Part shown: positions 10,259 to 19,226 of the stretch, piece by piece
Position numbering within the stretch: position 1 is the first letter of the stretch
Layout of the letters: every line of letters starts with the position of its first letter
From: Pseudomonas fluorescens
GTDB lineage: Bacteria > Pseudomonadota > Gammaproteobacteria > Pseudomonadales > Pseudomonadaceae
Assembly (NCBI RefSeq): GCF_900636825.1
Contig: NZ_LR134318.1
Span: 2,203,501 to 2,267,500 of the forward strand
Direction of reading: 5' to 3'
Length of the DNA: 64,000 nucleotides
Notes under the pieces: generated by a model
The model's input: the letters and a program-made list of their open reading frames with translations, nothing else
Database searches by the model: none
What the model was told of the DNA's origin: nothing
Translations under genes and position numbers: made by a program

Positions 10259-10951
10259 TCAAGCCTGCGCCGCCGCCGTCACCGCCGGTCTTTCCGGCTT
10301 GCGCAGCGCCTCCAGCCTTGACTCGCTGTAGCGCGTTTGGCGGAAGAAGCGCCAGTGTCCGAAGAGGTCGTAAACGTGGGTGATCCGCCCTTGTTCTTTA
10401 TAGCCCAGGCGCACATGCATCTTCAGGGCCTGGATATTGGCGTTGTCGCAGATATCCACGACTTTTTTGAACCCCTTGGCGTCCATGACTTGCCACAATG
10501 CGGTCTGTGCATCCACGGTCAGGCTAGTGCCGAAGTAGGGCCGGGCAATTTCGGCTCCGAACTGGAAGTATTCACCGGGCTGGACCGGGAACGTGCAGCG
10601 GTAGAAGTGGCGGTCGTAATAATCGCGGGCGCTGGCCCAGACGAACCCGACGGTGTGACCGTCCTGGTCCAGATACATGTGCCCCGTATGCCCTTCAGCG
10701 GCCAACTCGGCCATGGTCCCCACCCGGTCACCAAAGTATTTGCCGAAGGCCTTGGCGTTGTCCTCGGTGATGTCCACTCTGCGCAAACCTTCACAGGGGC
10801 GCAGTTTGTTTGGGCCGATCGGAGTGACGAGGTCGCGCTCCATCCACAACAGTTCACGGTGAGCGAACACGTAACGTTTCCCCAGCGCGCCAAGGGTGCG
10901 ACTCAGGCCTTTTTGTCTAATGCGCAGAAGCAGTTTTTCGATGACGTTCAT
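10259..10951 (-). CDS. GNAT-family N-acetyltransferase, last gene of the polysaccharide operon
   Basis: A 230-residue soluble protein paralogous to the one at 12143-12832 (shared LLWMERDLV, YFGDRVG-MAELA-EGHTGHM, HFY-C-FPV-PGE, LGYKEQ/MGYTEQ). The second half has GNAT character: an acceptor-side strand (VGFVWASARD), then NANIQALKMHVRLGYKEQ resembling the acetyl-CoA-binding end of the fold. The likely role is acyl transfer to a sugar or sugar nucleotide of the polysaccharide. The ATG at 10951 was chosen over longer readings that run through the upstream gene; its start overlaps the end of the acyltransferase gene at 10948. Confidence 0.68.
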   Translation of the reverse strand: MNVIEKLLLRIRQKGLSRTLGALGKRYVFAHRELLWMERDLVTPIGPNKLRPCEGLRRVDITEDNAKAFGKYFGDRVGTMAELAAEGHTGHMYLDQDGHTVGFVWASARDYYDRHFYRCTFPVQPGEYFQFGAEIARPYFGTSLTVDAQTALWQVMDAKGFKKVVDICDNANIQALKMHVRLGYKEQGRITHVYDLFGHWRFFRQTRYSESRLEALRKPERPAVTAAAQA

Positions 10952-12138
10952 GATGCTCTCCGAGGCGCTAGCCCAGGTGGGGTGGATGATGTTGCCGGTT
11001 GAGTTTCGGATGTATTTGTTGTTGTCGGATTGGCGGCACGCTGTGCGCGTCTTTTGCGCAGAGCCGGTTTGACGTAGTACCAAAAACGTAGCCCCAGACC
11101 GAGCAGCAAGCCGCTGGGGCGCCATGAGTAGAAGCTCCAGCGCCAGTGCTCGAGTTGTCCGGTCATGCGCTCGTGCAGTTGATGGCTGGAGTTCTCCAGG
11201 CTGACCCGCGACGCATCGATCCAGCGCCATTGCTCGTCCAGGCCCCAGCGAATCCATTCGTCCAACAGCACGCGACCGCTGCCCAGGTCGGCGTGTTGCG
11301 GCAGGAAGGCGAGGTTGTAGTCGTAGAGTCGGTCCTGTTCGAGCAGGCCCAGCCGATAGCTGATGCAGCGACCGTCAAGCTCCAGCGTCACAACCCGCAC
11401 CAGCCCTTGCGCTGCTAGGGCGGTGAAAGCGCTGTCCATCCACTGACGACTGCGTTCAGTGGCGAAAATCCCGACGCCTTCGTCACCTTTCCAACTGACG
11501 GATTCGACTTCGCGCAGCGCCTGCAAAAGCGTTGGCATCGACAGCGCATCGGGGGTGATTCGCCGTACCTGGGCGCCGCATGCGGCAATCCGTTTGCGCG
11601 CCCGGCGCAGTTTGTAGCGCGGGTCGCCGGAGACTTCCTGATGGTCGGCTTCGCTGATCAGATGCACCGGCACCCGACAGCTCAATCGGCGCTCGCCTGT
11701 GGAACTGCGGGCCATCCAGTCAGCGAGCACACTTTGCTCGCCCACCGGTTCGGTCAGTTCATTGAGCTGCAGCAATGCGTGGGGGATGCGCTGGCGGATC
11801 AGGCGTAACGCCTGTCCCATGGCCTCGGCATCCAGCAGCGACAACAGTGCCAAGCGATCCGCCATGGGGTAACCCAAATGACGCACGATGCGAAAGCGCA
11901 AACCGGCAAAGCGCTCTCGACCCGCCACCAATGGCAGGCACAGGCACAGTGCGTCGGCGTCCCAGCCCAGCAAGACCAACAGGCATTGATTCTGGTCGAG
12001 CGCCTGCTCTGCCGCGCACAACCAGCCGAGGTTGTTGAATGGCGTGTGGTCGGTTACGCGCAGGCGCAGTGCTTCGTAGGCATCAGCCGGGAAGTCGGCG
12101 GCGCACAGCGACGTGTGCCATTCGAATCGCATTGCCAT
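10948..12138 (-). CDS. BioF2/CelD-like acyltransferase (GNAT fold)
   Basis: A 396-residue protein in the style of the large acyltransferases found in cellulose and other polysaccharide clusters (Acetyltransf_6/CelD-like). Visible features are KLRRARKRI, then REVESVSWKGDEGVGIF, then the C-terminal GNAT half with DGRCISYRLGLLEQDRLYDYNLAF and a strand near RWIDASR. The C-terminus holds a hydrophobic patch (LLLGLGLRFWYYVKP) and a Thr/Ser/Pro-rich tail. It starts 4 bp after the upstream GNAT gene and overlaps the downstream one by 4 bp, so all three acyltransferases are translationally coupled. It likely transfers an acyl group during exopolysaccharide assembly; the substrate is unknown. Confidence 0.72.
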   Translation of the reverse strand: MAMRFEWHTSLCAADFPADAYEALRLRVTDHTPFNNLGWLCAAEQALDQNQCLLVLLGWDADALCLCLPLVAGRERFAGLRFRIVRHLGYPMADRLALLSLLDAEAMGQALRLIRQRIPHALLQLNELTEPVGEQSVLADWMARSSTGERRLSCRVPVHLISEADHQEVSGDPRYKLRRARKRIAACGAQVRRITPDALSMPTLLQALREVESVSWKGDEGVGIFATERSRQWMDSAFTALAAQGLVRVVTLELDGRCISYRLGLLEQDRLYDYNLAFLPQHADLGSGRVLLDEWIRWGLDEQWRWIDASRVSLENSSHQLHERMTGQLEHWRWSFYSWRPSGLLLGLGLRFWYYVKPALRKRRAQRAANPTTTNTSETQPATSSTPPGLAPRRAS

Positions 12139-12142
12139 GGGT

Positions 12143-12832
12143 TCAGGCCGCCGTTGCTTTGACAGGTGGACGGGAAGTTTTGCGCACCGCCATCAGGCGC
12201 GAACCGCTGTAATGCGTTTCGCGATAGAAGCGCCAGCGGCCGAACAGCGTGTAGATATTCATGATCCGCTGTTGTTCGGTATAGCCCATGCGCAGGTGCA
12301 GCTTGAGCGCCGGGATGTTGCTCGAGTCACAGACATCGACCACTTTGCTGGAGCCTTTTGCAGCCATGGCTTTCCACAGGAGCAGTTGCACATCGACTGA
12401 CAATGCGGTGCCCCAATAGGCGCGGGCCATTTCGCCACCGAATTCGAAGAACTCGCCGGGTTTCACCGGGAATCGGCAACCGTAGAAATGCCGATCAAAA
12501 TAATCGCGCTGCGTACCCCAGATGAACGCCACGGCATCGCCGTGCTCGTCGACATGCATATGCCCGGTGTGGCCTTCATCGGCCAGTTCGGCCATGACGC
12601 CGACACGGTCGCCGAAGTAACGGCTGAAGGCGCTGGCGTTGTCGGCGGTGATCTTCATCACGCGCAGCGGCGGGTAAGGTTTGAGGCTGTACGGCGGGAC
12701 GGGGCTGACCAGGTCGCGCTCCATCCACAGCAATTGCTGATGGGCAAAAATGTACATTCTGCGGATCTTCGCCAAAGTCGCTCGCAGGCCTTTGCGGCGG
12801 ATATGTCCGCTGAGTTTTTTCAGGATTTCCAT
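12143..12832 (-). CDS. GNAT-family N-acetyltransferase, paralogue of the gene at 10259
   Basis: A 229-residue protein with the same fold and motifs as its paralogue: N-terminal basic helix (LKKLSGHIRRKGLRATL), LLWMERDLV, YFGDRVGVMAELADEGHTGHM, then NIPALKLHLRMGYTEQ at the expected acetyl-CoA site. The ATG at 12832 is supported by GGGAGA upstream; the longer reading overlaps the 3' end of the glycosidase-like gene. It lies 61 bp after that gene and 4 bp before the BioF2-like gene. Two related GNATs around a larger acyltransferase suggest several acylation steps on the repeat unit. Confidence 0.68.
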   Translation of the reverse strand: MEILKKLSGHIRRKGLRATLAKIRRMYIFAHQQLLWMERDLVSPVPPYSLKPYPPLRVMKITADNASAFSRYFGDRVGVMAELADEGHTGHMHVDEHGDAVAFIWGTQRDYFDRHFYGCRFPVKPGEFFEFGGEMARAYWGTALSVDVQLLLWKAMAAKGSSKVVDVCDSSNIPALKLHLRMGYTEQQRIMNIYTLFGRWRFYRETHYSGSRLMAVRKTSRPPVKATAA

Positions 12833-12893
12833 GGTTTCATCTCCCGGTGAAGGTGCCACGCGCAGCATGACGCTCGCAGGGCGCAGGGGCGGT

Positions 12894-14813
12894 TCATGAA
12901 GCATTCCAGTTCAGGGCAAACAGGGTTTGCCCGGGTAACTCGAAACGCACGCGCCCGTTTTCGCAGACAAACGGTGCGTCGCGGGCGCGGTTGTCGACGC
13001 CGAAGAAACGCAGGGCGCCCTGGTTCAGCGGGCACTTGGCGCCGCTCAGATCAACGCGTTGCAGGCGTGTGCCTTTGTTCACACCCAGCAAAGTGCGCTG
13101 CTCGTCGCCGGCCATCGCCAGCACATCCACTTCAAAGGCGTCGTTTTCGAGCTGCAGCACATGCGGCAGCCAATGCCGAGCGATGAATTGCTGGGCCAGG
13201 CCCACCGGTTTCAGTTCGAAGCGATCACCGCCCGATATGCGCACCATGCCTTTGGCGTACGGCGGTTCGTCGGCTGCCTGAAACCAGTTGAGCATGCTCA
13301 GCAAACCGTCCTGAGAAGCGTTGATGACCACCGACGCCCACCACAGCGCCGCGTAGTGAGTTTCCTGGTCGTACGGGCTCAGGCTCGAGCCGCTGGAGAG
13401 ATTGGTCTGATCCAGCAGCAAGGCCTTGCGCGGCTGATCTTTTGCGTCGAGGCCGACCAGTTCCGCGGCGCGGCGCACGCTGTCGCGATACACGCGAGTG
13501 GCGAGCAGGTCGCGGATCATCCATTCGTGCCAGGCCAATGCGTCGATCTGTTCGGGCGATTCGCCGAGCAGACGCCGAGCCCAATCGATCCCGCGCTTGT
13601 CCGCGGCGTTATTGGCGAACGGGCCGTTGACCAGGCGCGAAGTGGCCGGCATGGCGATGCGCACACCGGCCTTGGCATTGGCCGGATCACTGCGCACCTG
13701 GCGCGCCATGCTGACAAAAATCGCCCGATAGTCTTCGTAGCTCGAATAGTTGAGGTTCGGCTCGTCGGCAAAGCCGATGTAATGGGTGCCTTGACCACTC
13801 AAGGCTCGAGTCCCGGCCAGCCATGCCTGAAGGCCGTTGCTGCTTTGCACGTCGGCGCGCAGATTGGCCTGACGCCCGGTACCGGCGAGCAGAGTGATGT
13901 CCTGGCGGATGCCGAAGCGAGTCTGATAGAGCTGACGAACCGGGTCGTCGAAACGGGCATTTTTCGAAGTGACGTCAACGTAGCTGTAATAACTCGCCGC
14001 ACTTGGTTTCAAGGCGTCCAATGCGGCATGACTGCTTTCGGGCGGCATAATGTTGGGCAGGGCAATGCCCAGATCCGGCGTGCGCCCGAGCACCTTGTCG
14101 TGCAGGATGAGGCGTACCTGACCCGGTTCTTCACGCAATGGCTGGAGCTGCTGCTGATTCTGCGCAAACAGGTTGCCGGTGCCGTCGAGCCAGAACGCCG
14201 CTTTGCCGCTGCCCTGCAAACGCAAGCGCCAGACCTGCGCCCGGTCGCTGACCGGCAGGGCCACTTGATCGAACTGCCAATAGGCGCGGTAGGGCTTGAG
14301 GGCCAGCGACAGTTGTTGTCCATCGTCCATGCGCTGTGCTTGCAGCGCTTTGACGCCGCCATGGTATTTGCCGTTGAGCACCGCACGTTCCCCCGGTGCC
14401 ACTTTGAAAAACAGCTCATCGCCATTGCGCGTTTCGACACTGAAATGCACCTTGGCCGGACTGAACAGCGCCACGGTTTTATCGTCGTGCTCGACGCGGT
14501 AACTGCGGAAGCTATAACCGGGAATCTCCAGACGATAAGCGGCAGCGCCTGGCACCAGCGGCCAGCGCTGCGAACCACGAACCTCGCTCGCCTTGATGAA
14601 CCGGTCACCTTGTAACCGGCCCTGGCCGTCGAGCAGGTAGATATGCTCTTCATTGGCCTCGGCCTGCCACGCCGGCACCCAGCTTACGGTGATTGTGTCC
14701 GGGCGATCGGCTTGCAGATACAGGCTGCCGTCGCGGATGTCGCCCCACTGCATCGGCGCAGCGAAGGCGTTCAGCGTCAGGCCGAGTCCGAGCAGCAGGA
14801 TCAGGCGCTTCAT
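12894..14813 (-). CDS. Secreted glycoside-hydrolase-like protein of the polysaccharide operon
   Basis: A 639-residue exported protein: the signal peptide MKRLILLLGLGLTLNAFA is followed by an N-terminal beta-rich region (about 20-280) and a TIM-barrel-like region (about 300-530). The barrel contains HYIGFADEPNLNYSSYEDY, similar in placement to the acid/base N/D-E-P motif of clan A glycosidases, and later LAWHEWMIRD and a Trp-rich segment (SMLNWFQAADEPP). A beta-sandwich-like tail ends the protein. The role by context resembles PslG-like periplasmic glycosidases encoded in exopolysaccharide operons. The start at 14813 overlaps the flippase stop by 4 bases. The specific hydrolase family is uncertain. 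Confidence 0.65.
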   Translation of the reverse strand: MKRLILLLGLGLTLNAFAAPMQWGDIRDGSLYLQADRPDTITVSWVPAWQAEANEEHIYLLDGQGRLQGDRFIKASEVRGSQRWPLVPGAAAYRLEIPGYSFRSYRVEHDDKTVALFSPAKVHFSVETRNGDELFFKVAPGERAVLNGKYHGGVKALQAQRMDDGQQLSLALKPYRAYWQFDQVALPVSDRAQVWRLRLQGSGKAAFWLDGTGNLFAQNQQQLQPLREEPGQVRLILHDKVLGRTPDLGIALPNIMPPESSHAALDALKPSAASYYSYVDVTSKNARFDDPVRQLYQTRFGIRQDITLLAGTGRQANLRADVQSSNGLQAWLAGTRALSGQGTHYIGFADEPNLNYSSYEDYRAIFVSMARQVRSDPANAKAGVRIAMPATSRLVNGPFANNAADKRGIDWARRLLGESPEQIDALAWHEWMIRDLLATRVYRDSVRRAAELVGLDAKDQPRKALLLDQTNLSSGSSLSPYDQETHYAALWWASVVINASQDGLLSMLNWFQAADEPPYAKGMVRISGGDRFELKPVGLAQQFIARHWLPHVLQLENDAFEVDVLAMAGDEQRTLLGVNKGTRLQRVDLSGAKCPLNQGALRFFGVDNRARDAPFVCENGRVRFELPGQTLFALNWNAS

Positions 14814-16117
14814 GCGGCTTTCCTGCGGTGCAGCATCAGCCACATCGGTGTGATGTCGCTGGGGAGGATGAACAAGGTGTGCCAGAACGGCACGCCACTC
14901 AATCTGCAGTAGAGCACCAGCATCGCCAGGGTCACGGCCAGATAGGCAATCGAGGACGCTGCCGCTGCGCCGACGATGCCGTAGCTTGGGATCAGCAGCA
15001 GGTTGAGCCCCAGATTGAGCAACGCGCCCACCCCCATCAACAGTGAGACCGTGGCCGGCCGATTCTTGCCGATCAGGTCCAGGCGCAGAATGCTTGCGTA
15101 GCACAGGCCCAACAGCCCCGGCAGCAATGCCAGCAGCGCCGGATAGGCCGGTTGGTAGGCCGCGCCGAACAGGGTGACGATCAGCCATTCGCCGATCAGC
15201 GCCATGCTGATGCACGCGCCGAGCATCACCGTGGCAGTCAGGCGTAGCGCCAGCGGCGTGACCTTGTCCATGCCTTCGTCCTGTTGCAGCAGGCGCTTCA
15301 TCAGCGGTGTGGTGACCGCTTCCGGAACGATCAGCAACAGTTCGGCGGCGGCACTGGCCATGGCGTAATGGCCGAGCGCGGTGCTGCCGAGCAGGGCGCC
15401 GATGAACAAGTAATCGGAGCGCAGAATCACCTGTTGGAACAGCAGATCCGGATGGCTGCGCGCACTGAATCGCAGCAGCTCGTTCTGGCTCGCACGATCC
15501 CATTGCAGTTGCAGCGGCTGTGCGCGTTTGAGCCACATCCAGCCCACCAGCACCACCAGGCTGATACCGGCCAGCCAACTGATCAGTGCGGCTTCAAGTG
15601 CCGCCTCTTTCCACATCCAGAACAGCGCGACAAACAGCAGCAGCGGCGCCAGGGATTCGATCAGGCGCAGGACATTGAAGGCGACCACGCCGCCCGACGC
15701 ATTGTGCAACGTCAGCAGGCCGCTTTTGAGCACGGTCAGCGGCACCGCCAGCAGCAATAGCCACGCCAGCAGACCGAGTTGCATCGTGACGTCGAGTTCG
15801 CTGCCAAATTCTCGCGCCAGCGCGACCACCAGCAACGTCAGCAGTCCGGCCAGGAGACAGCCGAACACCAGCACCTGAGCGAGCAACACACCCATCGGCC
15901 GCTGGTTGGCCGCCTGATAACCGACCGCCGAATTCAAACCGCCGCTGGTGGCCGCGCTGATCAGATCCGGCAGGGTGCTGAGCAGGGCGAACAAGCCGCG
16001 TTCACTCGGCCCGAGAATCCGCGCCAGCAACACATTGCGCAGCAGGCGCAAGGCAATCATCGCCAGTTTGGTGCCCATGCTCAGGGCCAAATGCCTGATG
16101 TAGCTGCCGCGACTCAT
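14810..16117 (-). CDS. Wzx-type polysaccharide flippase
   Basis: A 435-residue integral membrane protein with about 12 to 14 hydrophobic segments and the N-terminal pattern of the oligosaccharide flippase family (MGTKLAMIALRLLRNVLLARILGPSERGLFALL). It would move the lipid-linked repeat unit across the inner membrane. A family-typical segment (RSDYLFIGALLGSTALGHYAMA) sits mid-protein. It overlaps both neighbouring genes by 4 bases (deacetylase upstream, secreted glycosidase downstream). Confidence 0.88.
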   Translation of the reverse strand: MSRGSYIRHLALSMGTKLAMIALRLLRNVLLARILGPSERGLFALLSTLPDLISAATSGGLNSAVGYQAANQRPMGVLLAQVLVFGCLLAGLLTLLVVALAREFGSELDVTMQLGLLAWLLLLAVPLTVLKSGLLTLHNASGGVVAFNVLRLIESLAPLLLFVALFWMWKEAALEAALISWLAGISLVVLVGWMWLKRAQPLQLQWDRASQNELLRFSARSHPDLLFQQVILRSDYLFIGALLGSTALGHYAMASAAAELLLIVPEAVTTPLMKRLLQQDEGMDKVTPLALRLTATVMLGACISMALIGEWLIVTLFGAAYQPAYPALLALLPGLLGLCYASILRLDLIGKNRPATVSLLMGVGALLNLGLNLLLIPSYGIVGAAAASSIAYLAVTLAMLVLYCRLSGVPFWHTLFILPSDITPMWLMLHRRKAA

Positions 16118-17115
16118 GGCCGTGCTCCGCGAAAGATCCGTAACGACAGCAGTTCCGGATTGCGTGCGGTGCGTTGGCTGACGCCGAAGCGCGGCAGGTT
16201 CAGCGGATCGCCCGCGCCGCGATAGAGGCCCGTGGCCGTGCCAAGGGCGAATGGATAATCGTGATTGGCGACCTGCTCGCGTACGCGCTCATCGTTGTCG
16301 CCGTTGGGATAGCAATACACCGGCAATGGCCGATTGCAGCCATTGTGCAAGGCATCGCGGCTGCGGCTGATTTCTTCATGCAGACGCAGGTCATCGAGTC
16401 CGGTGAGGATCGAATGGCTGGCGCCGTGTGGGCCAAAACGCACCAGACCGGACGCTTCCATGGCGCGCACCTGGTGCCAGTCCAGGGCTTGCGGCAGGGA
16501 TTCGGGCGGACACTCGTCGGTCAAACGTTCCAGTTCCTGCGGATCGAGGCTTTTCAGACTTTGCAGGTAATGCAGCAGCGCCAGGCTGCGCCGGTCTACA
16601 TCGATATCGTCGAGCAGCACCGGCAACGGATGACCGGTGACGCGCAGGTGCTCGATCAGGTGCATGCGCGCCTTTTCGCCATGGCTGCCCCACAGCGTTT
16701 CGCCCACGCTTTCCCACCAGAAGCGTTGCCGGCTACCGATGAAATCGGTGGAAAGAAAAATGCTCGCGGGCACCTGATGTTTTTGCAACAACGGGTAGGC
16801 GTTGACCGCGTTGTCACGCCAACCGTCATCGAAGGTCAGCGCCACGCGCGGGCGTTCGGTGCGCAGCGCGTTGGGCTGCAGCACCTCCATCAGCGGCACG
16901 CAATCGAAATGCTTGCGCAGCCACATCAGCAAGTGTTCGAAGGCGTGCGGGCCGACGCACAGTTCATTGCGGTGCGGCAGGTTGGCGGCACGGTCGTTGG
17001 CCAGCACGCGGTGGAGCATCAGGATGACCCCCGCCCCGTGCAACTGGTTGCGTCCCACTGACGAGTTGAGATAAAGCCAGCCGCTGGTGCGTTTTATCAG
17101 TTGTTTGATCGCCAT
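16114..17115 (-). CDS. Polysaccharide deacetylase (NodB-homology)
   Basis: A 333-residue protein with the NodB-homology signature: TFDDGW (catalytic base Asp96 and metal ligand Asp97) and the H-x3-H metal pair His230/His234 in GPHGASH. There is no signal peptide and no strong membrane segment, so it probably acts on the cytoplasmic side or associates with the membrane. It may deacetylate an N-acetylated sugar in the repeat unit, or belong to the deacetylase-like xylanase subgroup. It begins 13 bp after the upstream glycosyltransferase stop. Confidence 0.82.
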   Translation of the reverse strand: MAIKQLIKRTSGWLYLNSSVGRNQLHGAGVILMLHRVLANDRAANLPHRNELCVGPHAFEHLLMWLRKHFDCVPLMEVLQPNALRTERPRVALTFDDGWRDNAVNAYPLLQKHQVPASIFLSTDFIGSRQRFWWESVGETLWGSHGEKARMHLIEHLRVTGHPLPVLLDDIDVDRRSLALLHYLQSLKSLDPQELERLTDECPPESLPQALDWHQVRAMEASGLVRFGPHGASHSILTGLDDLRLHEEISRSRDALHNGCNRPLPVYCYPNGDNDERVREQVANHDYPFALGTATGLYRGAGDPLNLPRFGVSQRTARNPELLSLRIFRGARP

Positions 17116-17128
17116 GGCATGAGTCCTC

Positions 17129-18265
17129 TCAACGATTCTGTTCAGGATTCCACTGCGCGTACCGTTGCCCGCGCAGGAACTGCCACAGGCCGACGCTCAT
17201 GCCCGCCAGCGTCACCAGCAGGAATGCCGCAAGGCGGAACGGTTTGGGCAAACGGTGTTGCGAATCCAGCAGGCCGGCGATGGCGATCGAGTAACCGATC
17301 AATTGCGCGATCAGGCTCAAGCGATAAAAACCGTGTGCGTTCCACAGCCAGAAATTGCTCAGCAGCAGCGGCAGCAACAGCACCGGTGCCAGTCGGCGGA
17401 TCAGTTTGTGGCTGATCAACGCGATGGAATACAGGCCATGCTTGAATGGATTGAGCAGTTCGCGGCGTTGCGCAAGGCTCTGCAGACCACCGACGGTCAC
17501 CCGCTGGCGGCGGCGCCATTGCTTGTCCGCTTCGTCGACGCCTTGATCGATCACTTGGGCCTGAGGTACGTAGACGATGCGTTTGTGGGCTACCGGCGCG
17601 CAGGTGCTGATAAAAAAATCGTCGTTGACCTCGGCCGGTACGTCCTGGAACAACTCGCGACGCAGGGCGAGCAGGGCGCCGTCGGCGGAAACCATGCAGC
17701 CAGTGCGATTTTCGACCCGGCGCAGCCAGCCTTCGTAATGCCGATAGAGGCTGTCACCGATGCTCAGTCCGCCACCCGTAACCGGAATCACCATGTGCCC
17801 GGCGCAGGCACCGACCTGCGGATCGCTCAACGGCGCGAGCAAATGGCCGAGTGTGTCACGCGACCATTGGTTGTCGGCATCGGTGAATACCAGAATGTCG
17901 CCGCTGCTCACGGCCACGCCGGCATTCAGCGTGGCGGCTTTACCCTGGCGCGGCAGGTCGAGCACGGTGATGCGCGGATCGATCACTTTGTGCGCGCAGG
18001 CCACGGTGTCGTCGGTGGAACCGTCGCTGGCGAGAATGATCTGCAGCGCGGCCGGCTGATAATCCTGGGCCAGCAGCGTGCGCAATTTGTGCTCGATGTG
18101 CCGCGCCTCATTGTGTGCGGCAATGACAATGCTGATGTTCAGCGCCGGCGCCGGGTCGTGTCGCCAGGCCGGAAACAGCGGTGCCAGCAAAGTCAGCAGC
18201 AGTGGATAGCCGATGTAGGCATACGCTGGCAGCAACAGGCACAGGCAAAAAATGAGTTCAGCCAC
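17129..18265 (-). CDS. Glycosyltransferase family 2, membrane-bound
   Basis: A 378-residue GT-A enzyme. An N-terminal membrane segment precedes the catalytic domain, which shows ISIVIAAHNEARHI, ASDGSTDDT, the DXD-like FTDADN, and a Q-x-x-R-W-like QWRRRQR. Three to four membrane segments follow (about 280-370). The start was set at the GTG at 18265 because a perfect AGGAGG lies 7 bases upstream; an in-frame ATG at 18283 has none. The start overlaps the previous glycosyltransferase by 8 bases. It probably adds a sugar to the lipid-linked repeat unit at the inner membrane. Confidence 0.85.
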   Translation of the reverse strand: MAELIFCLCLLLPAYAYIGYPLLLTLLAPLFPAWRHDPAPALNISIVIAAHNEARHIEHKLRTLLAQDYQPAALQIILASDGSTDDTVACAHKVIDPRITVLDLPRQGKAATLNAGVAVSSGDILVFTDADNQWSRDTLGHLLAPLSDPQVGACAGHMVIPVTGGGLSIGDSLYRHYEGWLRRVENRTGCMVSADGALLALRRELFQDVPAEVNDDFFISTCAPVAHKRIVYVPQAQVIDQGVDEADKQWRRRQRVTVGGLQSLAQRRELLNPFKHGLYSIALISHKLIRRLAPVLLLPLLLSNFWLWNAHGFYRLSLIAQLIGYSIAIAGLLDSQHRLPKPFRLAAFLLVTLAGMSVGLWQFLRGQRYAQWNPEQNR

Positions 18266-19226
18266 GGGCGGGCCTCCTGGCATTCCAATGACACAGTCCG
18301 AGAATCAATGCCGCGCTGGCCAGGTGCAGACGCACCCAGTGCAGGCCCCAGAGTTGAAAGGTCAGGCTCAAATCATGCTGACGAATGCTTTGCCGTACGC
18401 TGAGCAGCAGACTCGGCAGCAGACCCAGCATCAACAGGATCAACGCTTGCTCGGCGTGGCCGGTGAGCAACGTCAGGATCGCCAGCGCATCGAGCAACCA
18501 CACCATCACCGACAGCAACGGAAAACGCAGCAGACGCAGGCTCATGCCATGGGCGCGCAGCAATTGCAGATGACTGCCCTGACGCCACAGTTCCTTGCCG
18601 ACCCATTCGCCCCAGGTCATTTCATAGCCCCAATGCAGGGCGACGCTGGTGTTGACTGAGAGCAAGCGCGCGCCGTGTCGGTGCAGACGCAGGGTGTATT
18701 CCTTGTCCTCTCCGGTGCGCAGGGTTTCGTTGAAACCGCCGGCATCGTCGAACCAACGCTTGCGCAGCAGCAGGTTGGCACTGGGTAGCCATTGCACCGT
18801 GCGCGAGGCGCGGCTCGTAGGACGCAAAGCGCGGCGCTGCCATGCGGTGGCAAACCATGGCGCGGCGGCAGGGGTGTGCAGGTCCAGACCGAAGACGTCG
18901 CCCCGGTCGTCAGCGGCCAGGGCGAACATTTGCTTGAGCCAGTCTTCGGGCATTTCGATATCGGCATCGATGAAGGCCAGCCATTCGCCGCTGGCAACTG
19001 TTGCGCCTCGATTGCGCAAGGCACCGATCAGCAGCCCGGGCAGCACCAGCACTTGTGCGCCGAATGCGCGGGCGATCTGCGGCCCGTCGTCAGTGGAGCC
19101 GTTGTCGACCACGATCAGTTCACAGTCGATGTCGGCAGCGTGCGCGGCTTTGCGAGCGGCCAGCAGGGTGCGGCCGATGTGCCGCGCCTCGTTGTACATC
19201 GGGATGACAATGCTGATCCGGCTCAT
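18258..19226 (-). CDS. Glycosyltransferase family 2
   Basis: A 322-residue enzyme with the GT-A hallmarks ISIVIPMYNEARHIGRT, VDNGSTDDGP, the DXD motif FIDADIEMP, and GEDKEYTLRLHRHG. Two hydrophobic segments sit near the C-terminus (about 235-275). The start at 19226 overlaps the polymerase gene by 4 bases. It is one of three glycosyltransferases in the operon besides the initiating enzyme, which suggests a repeat unit of about four sugars if each adds one residue. Confidence 0.86.
   Translation of the reverse strand: MSRISIVIPMYNEARHIGRTLLAARKAAHAADIDCELIVVDNGSTDDGPQIARAFGAQVLVLPGLLIGALRNRGATVASGEWLAFIDADIEMPEDWLKQMFALAADDRGDVFGLDLHTPAAAPWFATAWQRRALRPTSRASRTVQWLPSANLLLRKRWFDDAGGFNETLRTGEDKEYTLRLHRHGARLLSVNTSVALHWGYEMTWGEWVGKELWRQGSHLQLLRAHGMSLRLLRFPLLSVMVWLLDALAILTLLTGHAEQALILLMLGLLPSLLLSVRQSIRQHDLSLTFQLWGLHWVRLHLASAALILGLCHWNARRPARG

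Noticed and set aside
13059..14615. 518-codon plus-strand frame opposite the glycosidase-like gene
   Set aside because: Antisense shadow; no ribosome site, no recognisable domain.
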